A stretch of DNA of 64,000 nt from Luteolibacter sp. LG18 (GTDB taxonomy: Bacteria; Verrucomicrobiota; Verrucomicrobiia; Verrucomicrobiales; Akkermansiaceae), in assembly GCF_036322585.1 (NCBI RefSeq), contig NZ_AP024600.1:1240001-1304000 (forward strand), in the 5' to 3' direction. Below the pieces are notes generated by a model. The model did not search any database, was not told the DNA's origin, and saw only the letters and a list, made by a program, of their open reading frames with translations. Position numbers and translations under genes: made by a program. Numbering within the stretch: the stretch's first letter is position 1; each line of letters begins with the position of its first letter. Shown piece by piece: positions 1 to 9,451 of this stretch.

Positions 1-234
1 GCAGCCACTGATCTTACTGGCTATTTCCGCCTCCAACACCAAGCGTCCGGGGGCATGAGAAACTGGTGGTACGAAAGCAGCACCAAACAAAAGTGGTTTG
101 TAGGAGGACTGCTGATGATCGGCGTGAACCTCGTCACATGGTTCATCATGGGCTTCTTTTCGCTGAAGCTGGGAACTATCACCGGCTGCGCTTTCATCCG
201 AGCCTGGATGCTGCCTTCTGACTATGACGACTGA
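1..234 (+). CDS. C-terminal fragment of a small membrane protein
   Basis: An open frame enters from the left edge and ends at TGA 232-234, leaving 77 residues. After a polar stretch with two adjacent tryptophans it has one strongly hydrophobic segment (WFVGGLLMIGVNLVTWFIMG and onward) and a short acidic tail. I do not recognise a family. The frame is open from base 1, so the true start lies outside the window. It runs towards the toxin-antitoxin pair on the opposite strand, so the two are convergent. It is probably a real gene end, because the hydrophobic pattern is coherent, but codon evidence over such a short stretch is thin. Confidence 0.4.
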   Translation, partial: AATDLTGYFRLQHQASGGMRNWWYESSTKQKWFVGGLLMIGVNLVTWFIMGFFSLKLGTITGCAFIRAWMLPSDYDD

Positions 235-255
235 GTTGCTGCGCGTTCCCGGAAA

Positions 256-570
256 TCAACCCTCCCGGTCCAGACTCTCCCGGCGGAAGCGACGCTCACC
301 CCGCATCACCCCGACAATCCGGACGGTGGCTGCTTTCGGATCAAATCGATAAAAAATACGACAAGGTGCGACCACCACCTGACGATGGGTTTTGAGCGGT
401 CGCATTTCGGAAATGAAAGAACCGGTCTCCGGAAACGAAGCCAGTTGCTCCACTCGCTTGAAAACGCGCTTCACGAAGCGTCCCGCGGCATCCGGCTTAT
501 CAAGTGCGATGTAATCGGCGATAGCGTCGAGATCCGCCAAGGCGGGTTCGGTCCAGATCACTTCAGCCAT
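256..570 (-). CDS. parE: RelE/ParE-family toxin
   Basis: A 104-residue protein of the size and pattern of the ParE branch of type II toxins. It starts with W-x-x-x-A-x-x-D-L (WTEPALADLDAIADYIALD), followed by a helical hairpin with D-x-P-x-A-A. The C-terminal half has the beta-sheet core with R-x-F-Y-R-F. ParE toxins inhibit DNA gyrase, whereas RelE members cut mRNA; the sequence pattern favours ParE but does not prove the target. The start overlaps the end of the antitoxin gene by 13 bases, so the two are translationally coupled, antitoxin first. The symbol marks the family, not a proven ortholog. Confidence 0.85.
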   Translation of the reverse strand: MAEVIWTEPALADLDAIADYIALDKPDAAGRFVKRVFKRVEQLASFPETGSFISEMRPLKTHRQVVVAPCRIFYRFDPKAATVRIVGVMRGERRFRRESLDREG

Positions 571-815
571 CGTGCCATCCGTTGTTTGGCAGCTTCGTGG
601 GTAACCACGCGACCTTCTTCCACGGCTTTTTCACCTCGGGCGATGATCTCCAGAACGCCGAGCTTTTGCTGGGTGGCTTCGAATGTTTCGACATCCACGA
701 GGTAGGCGGCAGGCAAGCCGTGCTGGGTGATGAGGACCGGATCACGGGCAGCCGCGAGTTCGGTCAGAATCCGGTTCGTCTCACGTTTCAGCGTGGTCGC
801 CAGCTCGGTTTTCAT
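558..815 (-). CDS. Phd/YefM-family antitoxin
   Basis: An 85-residue protein directly upstream of the ParE toxin and overlapping it by 13 bases. The N-terminal part (about residues 8-45) has the Phd/YefM-type pattern: a basic helix, then D-P-V-L-I-T-Q-H-G-x-P-A-A-Y-L-V. This is the fold that binds DNA in this family, with a C-terminal tail that wraps the toxin. Such antitoxins neutralise the toxin and repress their own operon. Two 11-base direct repeats abut the ATG and are the likely operator. The pair is probably a stability or stress module. Confidence 0.85.
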   Translation of the reverse strand: MKTELATTLKRETNRILTELAAARDPVLITQHGLPAAYLVDVETFEATQQKLGVLEIIARGEKAVEEGRVVTHEAAKQRMARWLK

Positions 816-837
816 AAAGTGACACTAAAGTAGCACT
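816..837. promoter_or_regulatory. Probable toxin-antitoxin operator (two 11-bp direct repeats)
   Basis: AAAGTGACACT (816-826) is followed without a gap by AAAGTAGCACT (827-837), 9 of 11 bases identical. The first copy contains the perfect palindrome AGTGACACT. The pair sits immediately upstream of the antitoxin ATG (815, minus strand), where Phd/YefM antitoxins normally bind to repress their own operon. The role is inferred from position and symmetry. Confidence 0.5.
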
Positions 838-957
838 CGGAAGACGACAAGCGGAGGTTTTCGAAACGGCCGCCGGTTGCAAAATCCTCTCACGATTCGA
901 ATTGATTGGAAGCCCCCGCGCCACCACTGTGTCAGGCGAACTCGAACCACCACCACC

Positions 958-2040
958 ATGGGCTTGATGGACTTTATCAAAGGGGAGCTGCTCGAAATCA
1001 TCGAGTGGCAGGATGACAGCCGTGACACGATCGCCTGGCGCTTCCCGGACGATGACAAGGCGATCAAGAACGGCGCGCAGCTCATCGTCCGCGAGAGCCA
1101 GACCGCGCAGTTCCTCTACCTCGGCCAGTTCGGCGACACCTTCGGCCCCGGCAAGCACACGCTGGCCACCGAGAACATCCCGGTGCTGACCCGCATCCAG
1201 GGATGGAAGTACGGGTTCCAGAGCCCCTTCAAGGCGGACGTCTATTTCGTCAACACCCGCCTCTTCACCGGCAACAAGTGGGGCACGGCGAACCCGATCA
1301 TGCTGCGCGACCAGGACCTTGGCATCGTCCGGGCCCGCGCCTACGGCACCTACGATTTCAAGGTGACGAACGTGCAGACCTTCCTCAAGGAGGTCGCCGG
1401 ATCGGACCAGGATTTCCGCGTCGATGAGTTCGCGGACGCGATGCGCTCCCGCATCGTCAGCGTGTTCTCCGACGCGCTCGCCAGCGCGCACGTGCCGGTG
1501 TTCGACGTGGCCACGCGCTACATGGACCTCGGCGACGCGCTGCTGCCGCTGATCAACCCGGTGATGTCCGCGAAGTACGGCATCGAGATCGGCAGCTTCA
1601 TCGTCGAGAACGTGTCCGTGCCGCCGGAGGTGGAGGAGGCGATCGACAAGCGCTCCGCGATGTCCGCGATCGGCAATCTCAATGACTACGTGAAGTACCA
1701 GATGGGCCAAGGCATGGCCGCGGGTGGTGGCGGTGGCGCCGCCGGCACCGCGTCCGAGCTGGCCGTGGGTTTCGCCGTGGCGAAAGAGCTGATGCAGCAA
1801 AGCGGCATGACCGGTGGTGGCACTCCGCCGCCGCTGCCAAGCGCGGTTCCCGTGGCCGCCGCGGCCCCGGCTCCCGCTCCCGCCTTGGATCTCCTCGATC
1901 CGGCGTCGATCGCCCAGATGCTCGGCGTGACCGAGGCGGACGTGATGGAGGAAATCAACTCCGGCAAGCTTCCCGCCAAGAAGATCGGCTCCAGCTACCG
2001 CGTGACCCGCGCCTCGCTCGATGCCTTCCTCGCCCAGTGA
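958..2040 (+). CDS. SPFH-domain protein with C-terminal excisionase-type helix-turn-helix
   Basis: A 360-residue protein with the SPFH fold of the 'virion core protein' branch. The N-terminal part begins MGLMDFIKGELLEIIEW and contains the family hallmark V-R-E-S-Q-x-A-Q-F-L near residue 45. The core ends near residue 245, followed by a glycine/alanine-rich linker (GMAAGGGGGAAG). The last 50 residues form an excisionase/MerR-like helix-turn-helix (AQMLGVTEADVMEEINSGK, then S-Y-R-V-T-R). SPFH proteins usually organise membranes, so the DNA-binding-like tail is unusual; in this setting it may serve as a protein-binding module. An upstream in-frame start at 877 exists, but the conserved N terminus begins at the ATG at 958. 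The zinc-ribbon gene follows directly. Confidence 0.85.
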   Translation: MGLMDFIKGELLEIIEWQDDSRDTIAWRFPDDDKAIKNGAQLIVRESQTAQFLYLGQFGDTFGPGKHTLATENIPVLTRIQGWKYGFQSPFKADVYFVNTRLFTGNKWGTANPIMLRDQDLGIVRARAYGTYDFKVTNVQTFLKEVAGSDQDFRVDEFADAMRSRIVSVFSDALASAHVPVFDVATRYMDLGDALLPLINPVMSAKYGIEIGSFIVENVSVPPEVEEAIDKRSAMSAIGNLNDYVKYQMGQGMAAGGGGGAAGTASELAVGFAVAKELMQQSGMTGGGTPPPLPSAVPVAAAAPAPAPALDLLDPASIAQMLGVTEADVMEEINSGKLPAKKIGSSYRVTRASLDAFLAQ

Positions 2041-2050
2041 TCCGCCGGTG

Positions 2051-3226
2051 ATGGACGGCCCGGCCACCGGTGCTCCCATCGAGGTTCCGAAGAAGCCGAT
2101 CCCGCCGCCCTTGCCGGGCCGGTCGGGATCGGCCGCCGAGGTGCGCTCGCTCGATCGCCATGCCTGCCCGGAGTGCGGCGGCAAGGGCGAGTGGGACCCG
2201 GCGAAGAAGCAGCTCGTCTGTCCTTACTGCGGCAACATCTTCGACCGCGTCGGCCCGCCGCCGGATCTCGGCGCGGTGGTCGAGCACGACCTCGACCAGA
2301 CGCTCGCCGAACTCGGCCAGGACGCCGGCCGGGTGGACACCGCCACCCGCCGCGTGCAGTGCAACAACTGCCACGCCGTGCTCGTCCGCAGCGGTGAAAC
2401 GGTGGCGCAACACTGCGATTTCTGCGGCTCTCCCGAGCTGCTCGATTACAACGACATTGCCGCGCCGGTCAAACCGGAGTCGGTGCTGCCCGCGCAGATC
2501 TCCAAGGAGCAGGCCTACCACTCGCTGAAAAACTATCTCGCCTCGAAGTGGTTCGCGCCCGGCGACTTGAAACGACGCAACCTGGTGGACCGGATCAACC
2601 GCGTCTACCTGCCCTATTGGACCTTCGACTCGAACGCCGAATGCCCGTGGACGGCAGAGAGCGGCACCTACTACTACGTCACCGTCCAGGACCGCGATTC
2701 CGAGGGGCGGTCCGTCACGCGCCAGGAGCGGCGGGTGAGCTGGAGTCCCGCCAGCGGCCACGTCTCGACCTTCTTCGACGACGTCGTGATCTCCGGCTCG
2801 GCCGGTCTCGATGGCGACCTGCTGCGGAAGATCGAACCCTTCCCCACCAAGGAACTCGTGCCTTACGAGACGATGTATGTCTCCGGCTGGCAGGTGGAGC
2901 AGTACCAGGTGCCGCTGCCGGAAGCCGCCCGCCGCGGTTTCGGCGCGATGCAGGGGATGCTCCAGCAAATGTGCGCCAGCGAGGTGCCCGGCGACACCTA
3001 CCGGAACCTCCAGATCTACCCGGAGTTCTCCGGCAAGACCTTCAAGCACATCCTCGCCCCGGTGTGGCTGCTGGCCTACCAATACCGCGGCAAGACCTGG
3101 CAGGGCGTGGTCAATGGCGTCACCGGCACCACCGCCGCGAAGTTCCCGATCAGCCCGTGGAAGGTGGCACTGGTGGTGTTGATCGTGCTGGCCGTCGTGG
3201 CACTGATCTTGATGGCGAAGGGGTAA
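2051..3226 (+). CDS. Zinc-ribbon membrane-anchored protein, partner of the SPFH protein
   Basis: A protein of about 391 residues with a proline-rich start and two zinc-ribbon-like cysteine sets: C-P-E-C-G with C-P-Y-C-G, and C-N-N-C-H with C-D-F-C-G. A long middle domain carries a tryptophan/tyrosine-rich Y-L-P-Y-W-T-F motif, and a single C-terminal membrane segment of about 20 residues ends at K-G. Databases tend to label such proteins 'primosomal protein N-prime-like' because of the zinc fingers alone; no helicase motifs are visible. An ATG at 2021 inside the SPFH gene would add ten residues; I chose 2051 because it avoids the overlap. Tight spacing after the SPFH gene suggests an operon and a shared membrane complex. 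Confidence 0.75.
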   Translation: MDGPATGAPIEVPKKPIPPPLPGRSGSAAEVRSLDRHACPECGGKGEWDPAKKQLVCPYCGNIFDRVGPPPDLGAVVEHDLDQTLAELGQDAGRVDTATRRVQCNNCHAVLVRSGETVAQHCDFCGSPELLDYNDIAAPVKPESVLPAQISKEQAYHSLKNYLASKWFAPGDLKRRNLVDRINRVYLPYWTFDSNAECPWTAESGTYYYVTVQDRDSEGRSVTRQERRVSWSPASGHVSTFFDDVVISGSAGLDGDLLRKIEPFPTKELVPYETMYVSGWQVEQYQVPLPEAARRGFGAMQGMLQQMCASEVPGDTYRNLQIYPEFSGKTFKHILAPVWLLAYQYRGKTWQGVVNGVTGTTAAKFPISPWKVALVVLIVLAVVALILMAKG

Positions 3227-3253
3227 GGATCTCCAGGACCAAAGGTCCGTTCC

Positions 3254-3287
3254 ATACCAGCCGAGGCCGCAAGGGCTGGGCTGGTAT
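3254..3287. repeat. Palindromic dispersed-repeat hairpin with GCAA loop
   Basis: ATACCAGCC (3254-3262) pairs with GGCTGGTAT (3279-3287). The stem continues inward with two mismatches to a GCAA tetraloop at 3269-3272. It lies between the zinc-ribbon gene and trmD, with no T-run after it, so it looks more like a REP-type repeat than a terminator. A search of the host genome would show whether it is dispersed. Confidence 0.5.
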
Positions 3288-3365
3288 AGGATAGACGCGA
3301 CGCGTGGAGGCAATCCTTCGCTTTCTTTCTGGATTCTGGATTCCGGACTCTGGACTCTCCGGGCG

Positions 3366-4052
3366 TTGCGCATCGACATCCTCACCCTCTTTCCCGAGAT
3401 CGCGCTCGCGCCGCTGAGCGAGAGCATCCTCCGCCGTGCCCGCGAGGCGGGGATCGTGGAGGTCGTCGCCCACAACCTGCGCGATTGGGCCACCGGGCGG
3501 CACCGGAAGACCGATGACTATCTCGCCGGTGGCGGCCAGGGCATGCTTCTCATGCCGGGACCGATTTTCGCGGCGATCGAGGAGCTGCGGACGCCGGACT
3601 CCAAGGTGATCCTGATGACGCCGCAGGGGAAGGTCTTCAAGCAGGCCATCGCCCGCGAGCTTTCGGAGGAGAAACACCTCATCCTGCTCTGCGGCCACTA
3701 CGAGGGCGTGGATCACCGGGTGATCGAACAACTGGTTGACCTCGAACTTTCCATCGGCGACTACGTGCTGACCAATGGCGCGATCGCCGCGGCGGTGGTC
3801 ACCGACGCGATCGTGCGGCTGCTGCCCGGCGCGCTGGGCGACGAGCGTTCGCACCAGGACGAATCCTTTTCCGATCCGAACCTGCTGGAGGCTCCCGCCT
3901 ACACCAAGCCGGTCGACTTCCGCGGCATGCTGGTGCCGGAGATCCTGTATTCCGGGCACCACGGCAAGATCGCCAAATGGAAACAGGAGAAGGCGCTCGA
4001 ACGCACGCGCCAGAACCGTCCGGACCTGTTGGGTCCCGAAACCGGGTCATGA
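3366..4052 (+). CDS. trmD: tRNA (guanine-N1-)-methyltransferase TrmD
   Basis: A 228-residue enzyme that methylates G37 of tRNAs with S-adenosylmethionine and prevents +1 frameshifting. Family marks are visible throughout: the N terminus R-I-D-I-L-T-L-F-P-E, D-D-Y-x-x-G-G-G-x-G-M, the knot motifs CGHYEGVDHRV and S-I-G-D-Y-V-L-T-N-G, and the conserved D-E-S-F. The start is TTG at 3366; the conserved N terminus begins exactly there and there is no nearby in-frame ATG. In many bacteria trmD sits with rpsP, rimM and rplS; none of these is here. The stop overlaps the end of the convergent araC-type gene by six bases. Confidence 0.97.
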   Translation: MRIDILTLFPEIALAPLSESILRRAREAGIVEVVAHNLRDWATGRHRKTDDYLAGGGQGMLLMPGPIFAAIEELRTPDSKVILMTPQGKVFKQAIARELSEEKHLILLCGHYEGVDHRVIEQLVDLELSIGDYVLTNGAIAAAVVTDAIVRLLPGALGDERSHQDESFSDPNLLEAPAYTKPVDFRGMLVPEILYSGHHGKIAKWKQEKALERTRQNRPDLLGPETGS

Positions 4053-4892
4053 CACCCGCAGCGGCGGCAGCGCTTCCTGCACCGTGCCCCGCGTCTGACG
4101 GTAGGCCCGCGGCGAGCGACCGGTGAGCTTCTTGAAGGTGCGCGAGAAATACGCCTCGTCGCAGAAGCCAAGCGTGCGCGCGATCTCGGACGCTTTCAGA
4201 TCGGTGGTGTCCAGCATGCGGGCGGCGGAATTGACGAGTTGGCGCATGTGGTAGCGGTGCGGCGATTGGCCGGCATGCTTCTGGAAGCTGCGGCGGAACG
4301 TTTCGTAGTTCAGGCCGAGGGCCGCCGCCACCTGCTGCCCCTCCGCGCCGGGCAGGCCGAGCATCCGGCAGGCATCGCCGAACCAGGACGGACCGCCTTC
4401 CTTCCCGGTGGCCAGATTGATCGCCCCCTCCAGCGCTCGCGCGAGCAGCCCTTGGAATGCGCAAATCTTTTCCAGACTGCTGGCGGGCGATTCGAGGATC
4501 TCGCGATGGAAGTCGGCGACCCACTGCTCCGGATTCTCCAACCTGCCGACCACATGATCCGGCACCAGCAGACCATTGGCCCGCCAGGCATCGAACACCG
4601 GTCCATCGAACATGACGTAAATCTCGTCCCAGCCACCCACTTCCCAGGGCTTGTAGCTGTGGCCGAGTTCTGGAAGGACCACGATCCAATCCCCGGCGCA
4701 GAGGCTGCGGCTCAAGCCGCGCTCGTCCTCGTAGATTCCTTCCCCGCGGGTGATCACCACCAGCGCGTAGCGTTCGAGATAGCGGTAGCGCGGCATCCCG
4801 CTCCGCGAGTGGCGCACCTCGCCGATTTCGACCAGGTTGCCGAGCGGTGACCGTAGTTGCTGCTGCCAAACGGTCCAAGAATGTTGCGCCAT
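4047..4892 (-). CDS. AraC-family transcriptional regulator
   Basis: A 281-residue regulator with an N-terminal cupin-like sensing half (acidic, D-E-x-Y-V-M-F-D-G near residue 90) and a C-terminal double helix-turn-helix. The first recognition helix is in N-Y-E-T-F-R-R-S-F-Q-K. The second carries the AraC signature F-C-D-E-A-Y-F-S-R-T-F-K-K followed by G-x-S-P-R-A-Y-R. Such proteins usually sense a sugar and activate the neighbouring operon. It is divergent from the PSD1-DUF1501 operon across a 92-base gap that holds promoters for both directions, so that operon is its likeliest target. Confidence 0.92.
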   Translation of the reverse strand: MAQHSWTVWQQQLRSPLGNLVEIGEVRHSRSGMPRYRYLERYALVVITRGEGIYEDERGLSRSLCAGDWIVVLPELGHSYKPWEVGGWDEIYVMFDGPVFDAWRANGLLVPDHVVGRLENPEQWVADFHREILESPASSLEKICAFQGLLARALEGAINLATGKEGGPSWFGDACRMLGLPGAEGQQVAAALGLNYETFRRSFQKHAGQSPHRYHMRQLVNSAARMLDTTDLKASEIARTLGFCDEAYFSRTFKKLTGRSPRAYRQTRGTVQEALPPLRVS

Positions 4893-4901
4893 GATCCTGA
4901 T

Positions 4902-4929
4902 TTTACGTCAGGAAATACCAGATTATACA
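4902..4929 (+). promoter_or_regulatory. Candidate promoter for the PSD1-DUF1501 operon
   Basis: TTTACG (4902-4907) and TATACA (4924-4929) are spaced by 16 bases and face the PSD1 gene. They overlap the stronger promoter on the other strand, so the two directions probably compete for polymerase. Moderate match only. Confidence 0.35.
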
Positions 4930-4950
4930 AATTAGCTCCGAATCGTCCAA
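4922..4950 (-). promoter_or_regulatory. Sigma70-type promoter of the araC-type gene
   Basis: Read on the minus strand, TTGGAC (4950-4945) and a perfect TATAAT (4927-4922) are separated by 17 bases. The start would fall near 4914, about 20 bases before the regulator's ATG at 4892. This is the best housekeeping promoter match noticed in the window. Confidence 0.6.
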
Positions 4951-4984
4951 GCGAGCGGGGAAGAATCGGAGAGAGAGCCGGCGT

Positions 4985-7879
4985 ATGATTCCCACTTTGA
5001 TGATCGTCCGTTCATTGCTGCTCACCTCTCTCTCCATGGCCGCGGGAGCCCGCGCCGCGGAGGAGATTTCCTTCAACCGGGACATCCGCCCGATCTTCAC
5101 GCGGAGCTGCATCACGTGCCACGGGGGCATCAAGGAGGGCGGCGGCATCTCGCTGGTTTACCGCGAAAAGGCGCTCGGCAAGGGTGAGTCCGGAAAGCCC
5201 GCGATCGTCCCCGGCAAGCCGGAGCTGTCCGAGCTGATCCACCGCATCAACAGCAACGACAACGACGAGATCATGCCGAAGCCCAAGAAGGGCGAGCACG
5301 GCGAGAAGCTGCCTGCGGACGAGATCGCCAAGCTCACCGAATGGATCCGCCAGGGGGCGAAGTGGGAGGACCACTGGTCGTTCATGCCCGCTGTCGAACC
5401 CGCCGACCCGCAGGTGAAACACGCTGGCTGGGCGAAGACCAAGGCCGACCGCCTGATCCTCGCGAAGATGGAGGCCGAGGGGCTCGCCCCTTCGAAGGAG
5501 GCTCCGCCCGCCGCGTGGCTGCGCCGCGTGACACTCGACCTCATCGGCCTGCCGCCGTCGCCGGAGGAACTGGAAGCTTTCGAAAAAGCCGCCGCCACCG
5601 ACAAGGAAGGCGCGATGGCCGCAGTGGTGGACCGCCTGCTCGCCTCGCCGCAGTTCGGCGAACGCTGGGCCGCGATGTGGCTCGATCTCGCCCGCTACTC
5701 GGACACGATGGGCTTCGAGAAAGATCCGGGCCGCGAGGTCTGGCCGTTCCGCGACTGGGTGATTCAGGCCTTCAATGCCGACCTGCCATTCGATGAATTC
5801 ACCAAGCGCCAGCTCGCCGGCGACCTGCTGCCGAATCCCGCGCCCGGCGACCTGATCGCCTCCGCCTTCCAGCGCAACACGATGTGCAACACCGAGGGCG
5901 GCTCCGATGACGAGGAGTACCGCACCGCCGCGGTGATGGACCGCATCAGCACGACGTGGACCGTGTGGCAGGGCACCACCTTCGCCTGCGTGCAGTGCCA
6001 TGGCCATCCCTACGATCCCTTCCCGCACGATGACTACTACCGGTTCATGGCGTTCTTCGACAACACGGAGGACTGCGACCTGAACAACGAGTTTCCGAAG
6101 ACCAAGGCCGCGAAGGATCCCGCGAAACAGGCGGATGCCGTGCGGCTCGAAAAGGAGATCCGGCAAAACCGCGACACGATCAACGACGTTGCCCTCAGCC
6201 TGGCGAAGCAGGCCGGTGGCTGGGCATCGGTGAAGGCGGATGAGGTGAAGGCCTCCGCGGCCACCGGCAAGATCACGCAACAGCCGGATGGCAGTTTCGT
6301 CGCCACCGGCACCAATCCGACCAACACCGTTTTCACCGTCACCACCCCGGCCACCAAGCTCGGCCTGCTGCGGCTCGACATCCTGCCGGTAAGCGACGAT
6401 CCGGCGAAGTGGAGCGAGTTCGGCGCGGTGGTCACCAAGCTGGAGATCGACCGCGTTCTGCCCGATGGCACGAAGCAGCCGGTGAAACTGAAGGAGGTCG
6501 TCAGCGATTTCCTCGCGGGCCCCTTCGAGCCGAACATCGCCGTGCAAAGCGGCAAGGGCGGTGGCTTCGGCGACTACCCGGCGCTGCGCGGCCCGCGCCA
6601 TGCGTTCTTTGTTCCGGAAGCGGTGGAGGACGCGGTGCCCGGCACGCGCTTCGAGATCCGCCTGATGCACGGGGTGACCTGCAACGAGACGCAGGGATGC
6701 GTGATGCGGAAGTTCAAGCTCGCGATCTCGCCGGACGACCGCCTCGCCACCTTCGTGATGTCCCCGGAGCGCGCCCAGGCGTGGCAGAAACACGCACAGC
6801 TCCAGGGCCAATACAACGCCATCCCCGGCACGATGGTGCCCGTGATGGAGGAACGCGATCCGGCCGCGCGCCGCGACACCCGCGTCTTCGACCGCGGCAA
6901 TCGCATGACCAAGTCCACCGCGGTGAACGCCGGACTGCCGGTGATCATGCGCCCGCCCGCGAAGAACGAGAACCTCTCCCGCCTGGAGCTGGCAGAATGG
7001 TTGACCGGCGAGCGCAACACGCTCACCGACCGCGTGCTGGCGAACCGGCTGTGGGCGGAACTTTTCGGCCTCGGCATCGTGGAAACGCTGGAGGACTTCG
7101 GTTCCTCCGGACTACTGCCGACCAACCAGCCGCTGCTCGACCATCTCGCGCTGCGCCTTTCGAAGGAGCACCACTGGCATCTGAAGCCTTTCCTGCGCGA
7201 GCTCGTGCTCTCCGCCGCCTACCGCCAGGACGACAAGGCCACGCCGGAGCTGCTCGCGAAGGACCCGCGCAACCGTTTCATCGCCCGCGGCCCGCGCCAA
7301 CGCCTCTCCGCCGAGATGGTCCGCGACCAGGCGCTCGCCGCTTCCGGGCTCCTGTCGAAGAAACAATTCGGCCCGCCGGTGTTTCCACCGCAACCGGATG
7401 GCATCTGGAAGTCGGTTTACAGCGGCGCGAAGTGGGCGACTTCCACCGGCGAGGACCGCTACCGCCGCGCGGTCTACACGTACCAAAAGCGCACCAGCGG
7501 CTATCCGGCCTTCCTCACCTTCGACGCGCCGACCCGCGACGTCTGCACCGCTCGCCGCATCCCGACCAATACACCGCTTCAGGCGCTGGTCACGCTCAAT
7601 GACCCGGCGTTCATGGAACTGGCGCAGGCTTTCGCGAAGCGGATGACCGCCACCGGAAGCGATCTCAACGGCCGGATCCAGGCAGGCTACAAGCTGCTCA
7701 CCAACGAGGACGCCTCCAGCGACATCGTCCAGACGCTGGCCGCCCTCCATGCCGACGCGAAGACCGAGTTCGAGAAAAACCCGGCGGACTCGGTGAAGCT
7801 CGCGCCCACACCCGACGAGGCCGCGCTCGTGCTCGTCGCCAACACCATGTTCAACTTGGACTCCGCGCTCACCCGCTGA
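4985..7879 (+). CDS. Exported PSD1/PSCyt1/PSCyt2-domain cytochrome-like protein (DUF1549/DUF1553)
   Basis: A 964-residue exported protein typical of Planctomycetes and Verrucomicrobia. After a signal peptide (cleavage near A-R-A-A-E) comes a planctomycete cytochrome c domain (PSCyt1) with the heme motif C-I-T-C-H near residue 39. Then come the PSCyt2/DUF1549 domain (about 150-360), which contains C-V-Q-C-H-G-H-P-Y-D-P, and the PSD1/DUF1553 domain (about 660-930). The biochemical role of these proteins is not settled; they accompany DUF1501 proteins in polymer and sulfated-sugar catabolism. An in-frame ATG at 5000 gives a more compact signal peptide and is a possible true start. The DUF1501 gene follows after 23 bases. 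Confidence 0.92.
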   Translation: MIPTLMIVRSLLLTSLSMAAGARAAEEISFNRDIRPIFTRSCITCHGGIKEGGGISLVYREKALGKGESGKPAIVPGKPELSELIHRINSNDNDEIMPKPKKGEHGEKLPADEIAKLTEWIRQGAKWEDHWSFMPAVEPADPQVKHAGWAKTKADRLILAKMEAEGLAPSKEAPPAAWLRRVTLDLIGLPPSPEELEAFEKAAATDKEGAMAAVVDRLLASPQFGERWAAMWLDLARYSDTMGFEKDPGREVWPFRDWVIQAFNADLPFDEFTKRQLAGDLLPNPAPGDLIASAFQRNTMCNTEGGSDDEEYRTAAVMDRISTTWTVWQGTTFACVQCHGHPYDPFPHDDYYRFMAFFDNTEDCDLNNEFPKTKAAKDPAKQADAVRLEKEIRQNRDTINDVALSLAKQAGGWASVKADEVKASAATGKITQQPDGSFVATGTNPTNTVFTVTTPATKLGLLRLDILPVSDDPAKWSEFGAVVTKLEIDRVLPDGTKQPVKLKEVVSDFLAGPFEPNIAVQSGKGGGFGDYPALRGPRHAFFVPEAVEDAVPGTRFEIRLMHGVTCNETQGCVMRKFKLAISPDDRLATFVMSPERAQAWQKHAQLQGQYNAIPGTMVPVMEERDPAARRDTRVFDRGNRMTKSTAVNAGLPVIMRPPAKNENLSRLELAEWLTGERNTLTDRVLANRLWAELFGLGIVETLEDFGSSGLLPTNQPLLDHLALRLSKEHHWHLKPFLRELVLSAAYRQDDKATPELLAKDPRNRFIARGPRQRLSAEMVRDQALAASGLLSKKQFGPPVFPPQPDGIWKSVYSGAKWATSTGEDRYRRAVYTYQKRTSGYPAFLTFDAPTRDVCTARRIPTNTPLQALVTLNDPAFMELAQAFAKRMTATGSDLNGRIQAGYKLLTNEDASSDIVQTLAALHADAKTEFEKNPADSVKLAPTPDEAALVLVANTMFNLDSALTR

Positions 7880-7902
7880 GGTCCGTCTCCCGATTCATTG
7901 CC

Positions 7903-9390
<1,488 letters not shown>

Positions 9391-9420
9391 CCTGTCCGGA
9401 TACCGACAACCCTGTCTCGC

Positions 9421-9448
9421 GGCGGGTTTCTTCTCAAGAACACCCGCC
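9421..9448 (+). terminator. Strong hairpin after the PSD1-DUF1501 operon
   Basis: GGCGGGT+TTCTT (9421-9432) pairs with AAGAA+ACCCGCC (9436-9448), with a CTC loop and one bulged C at 9441. It lies 30 bases after the DUF1501 stop. There is no clear T-tract, so it may be a Rho-dependent or attenuating terminator or simply an RNA-stabilising end. Confidence 0.45.
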
Positions 9449-9451
9449 CCC

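Noticed and set aside
781..2184. Minus-strand frame (about 467 codons) opposite the SPFH gene
   Set aside because: The SPFH and helix-turn-helix motifs on the plus strand are unambiguous; the antisense product is H/A/G/R-rich.
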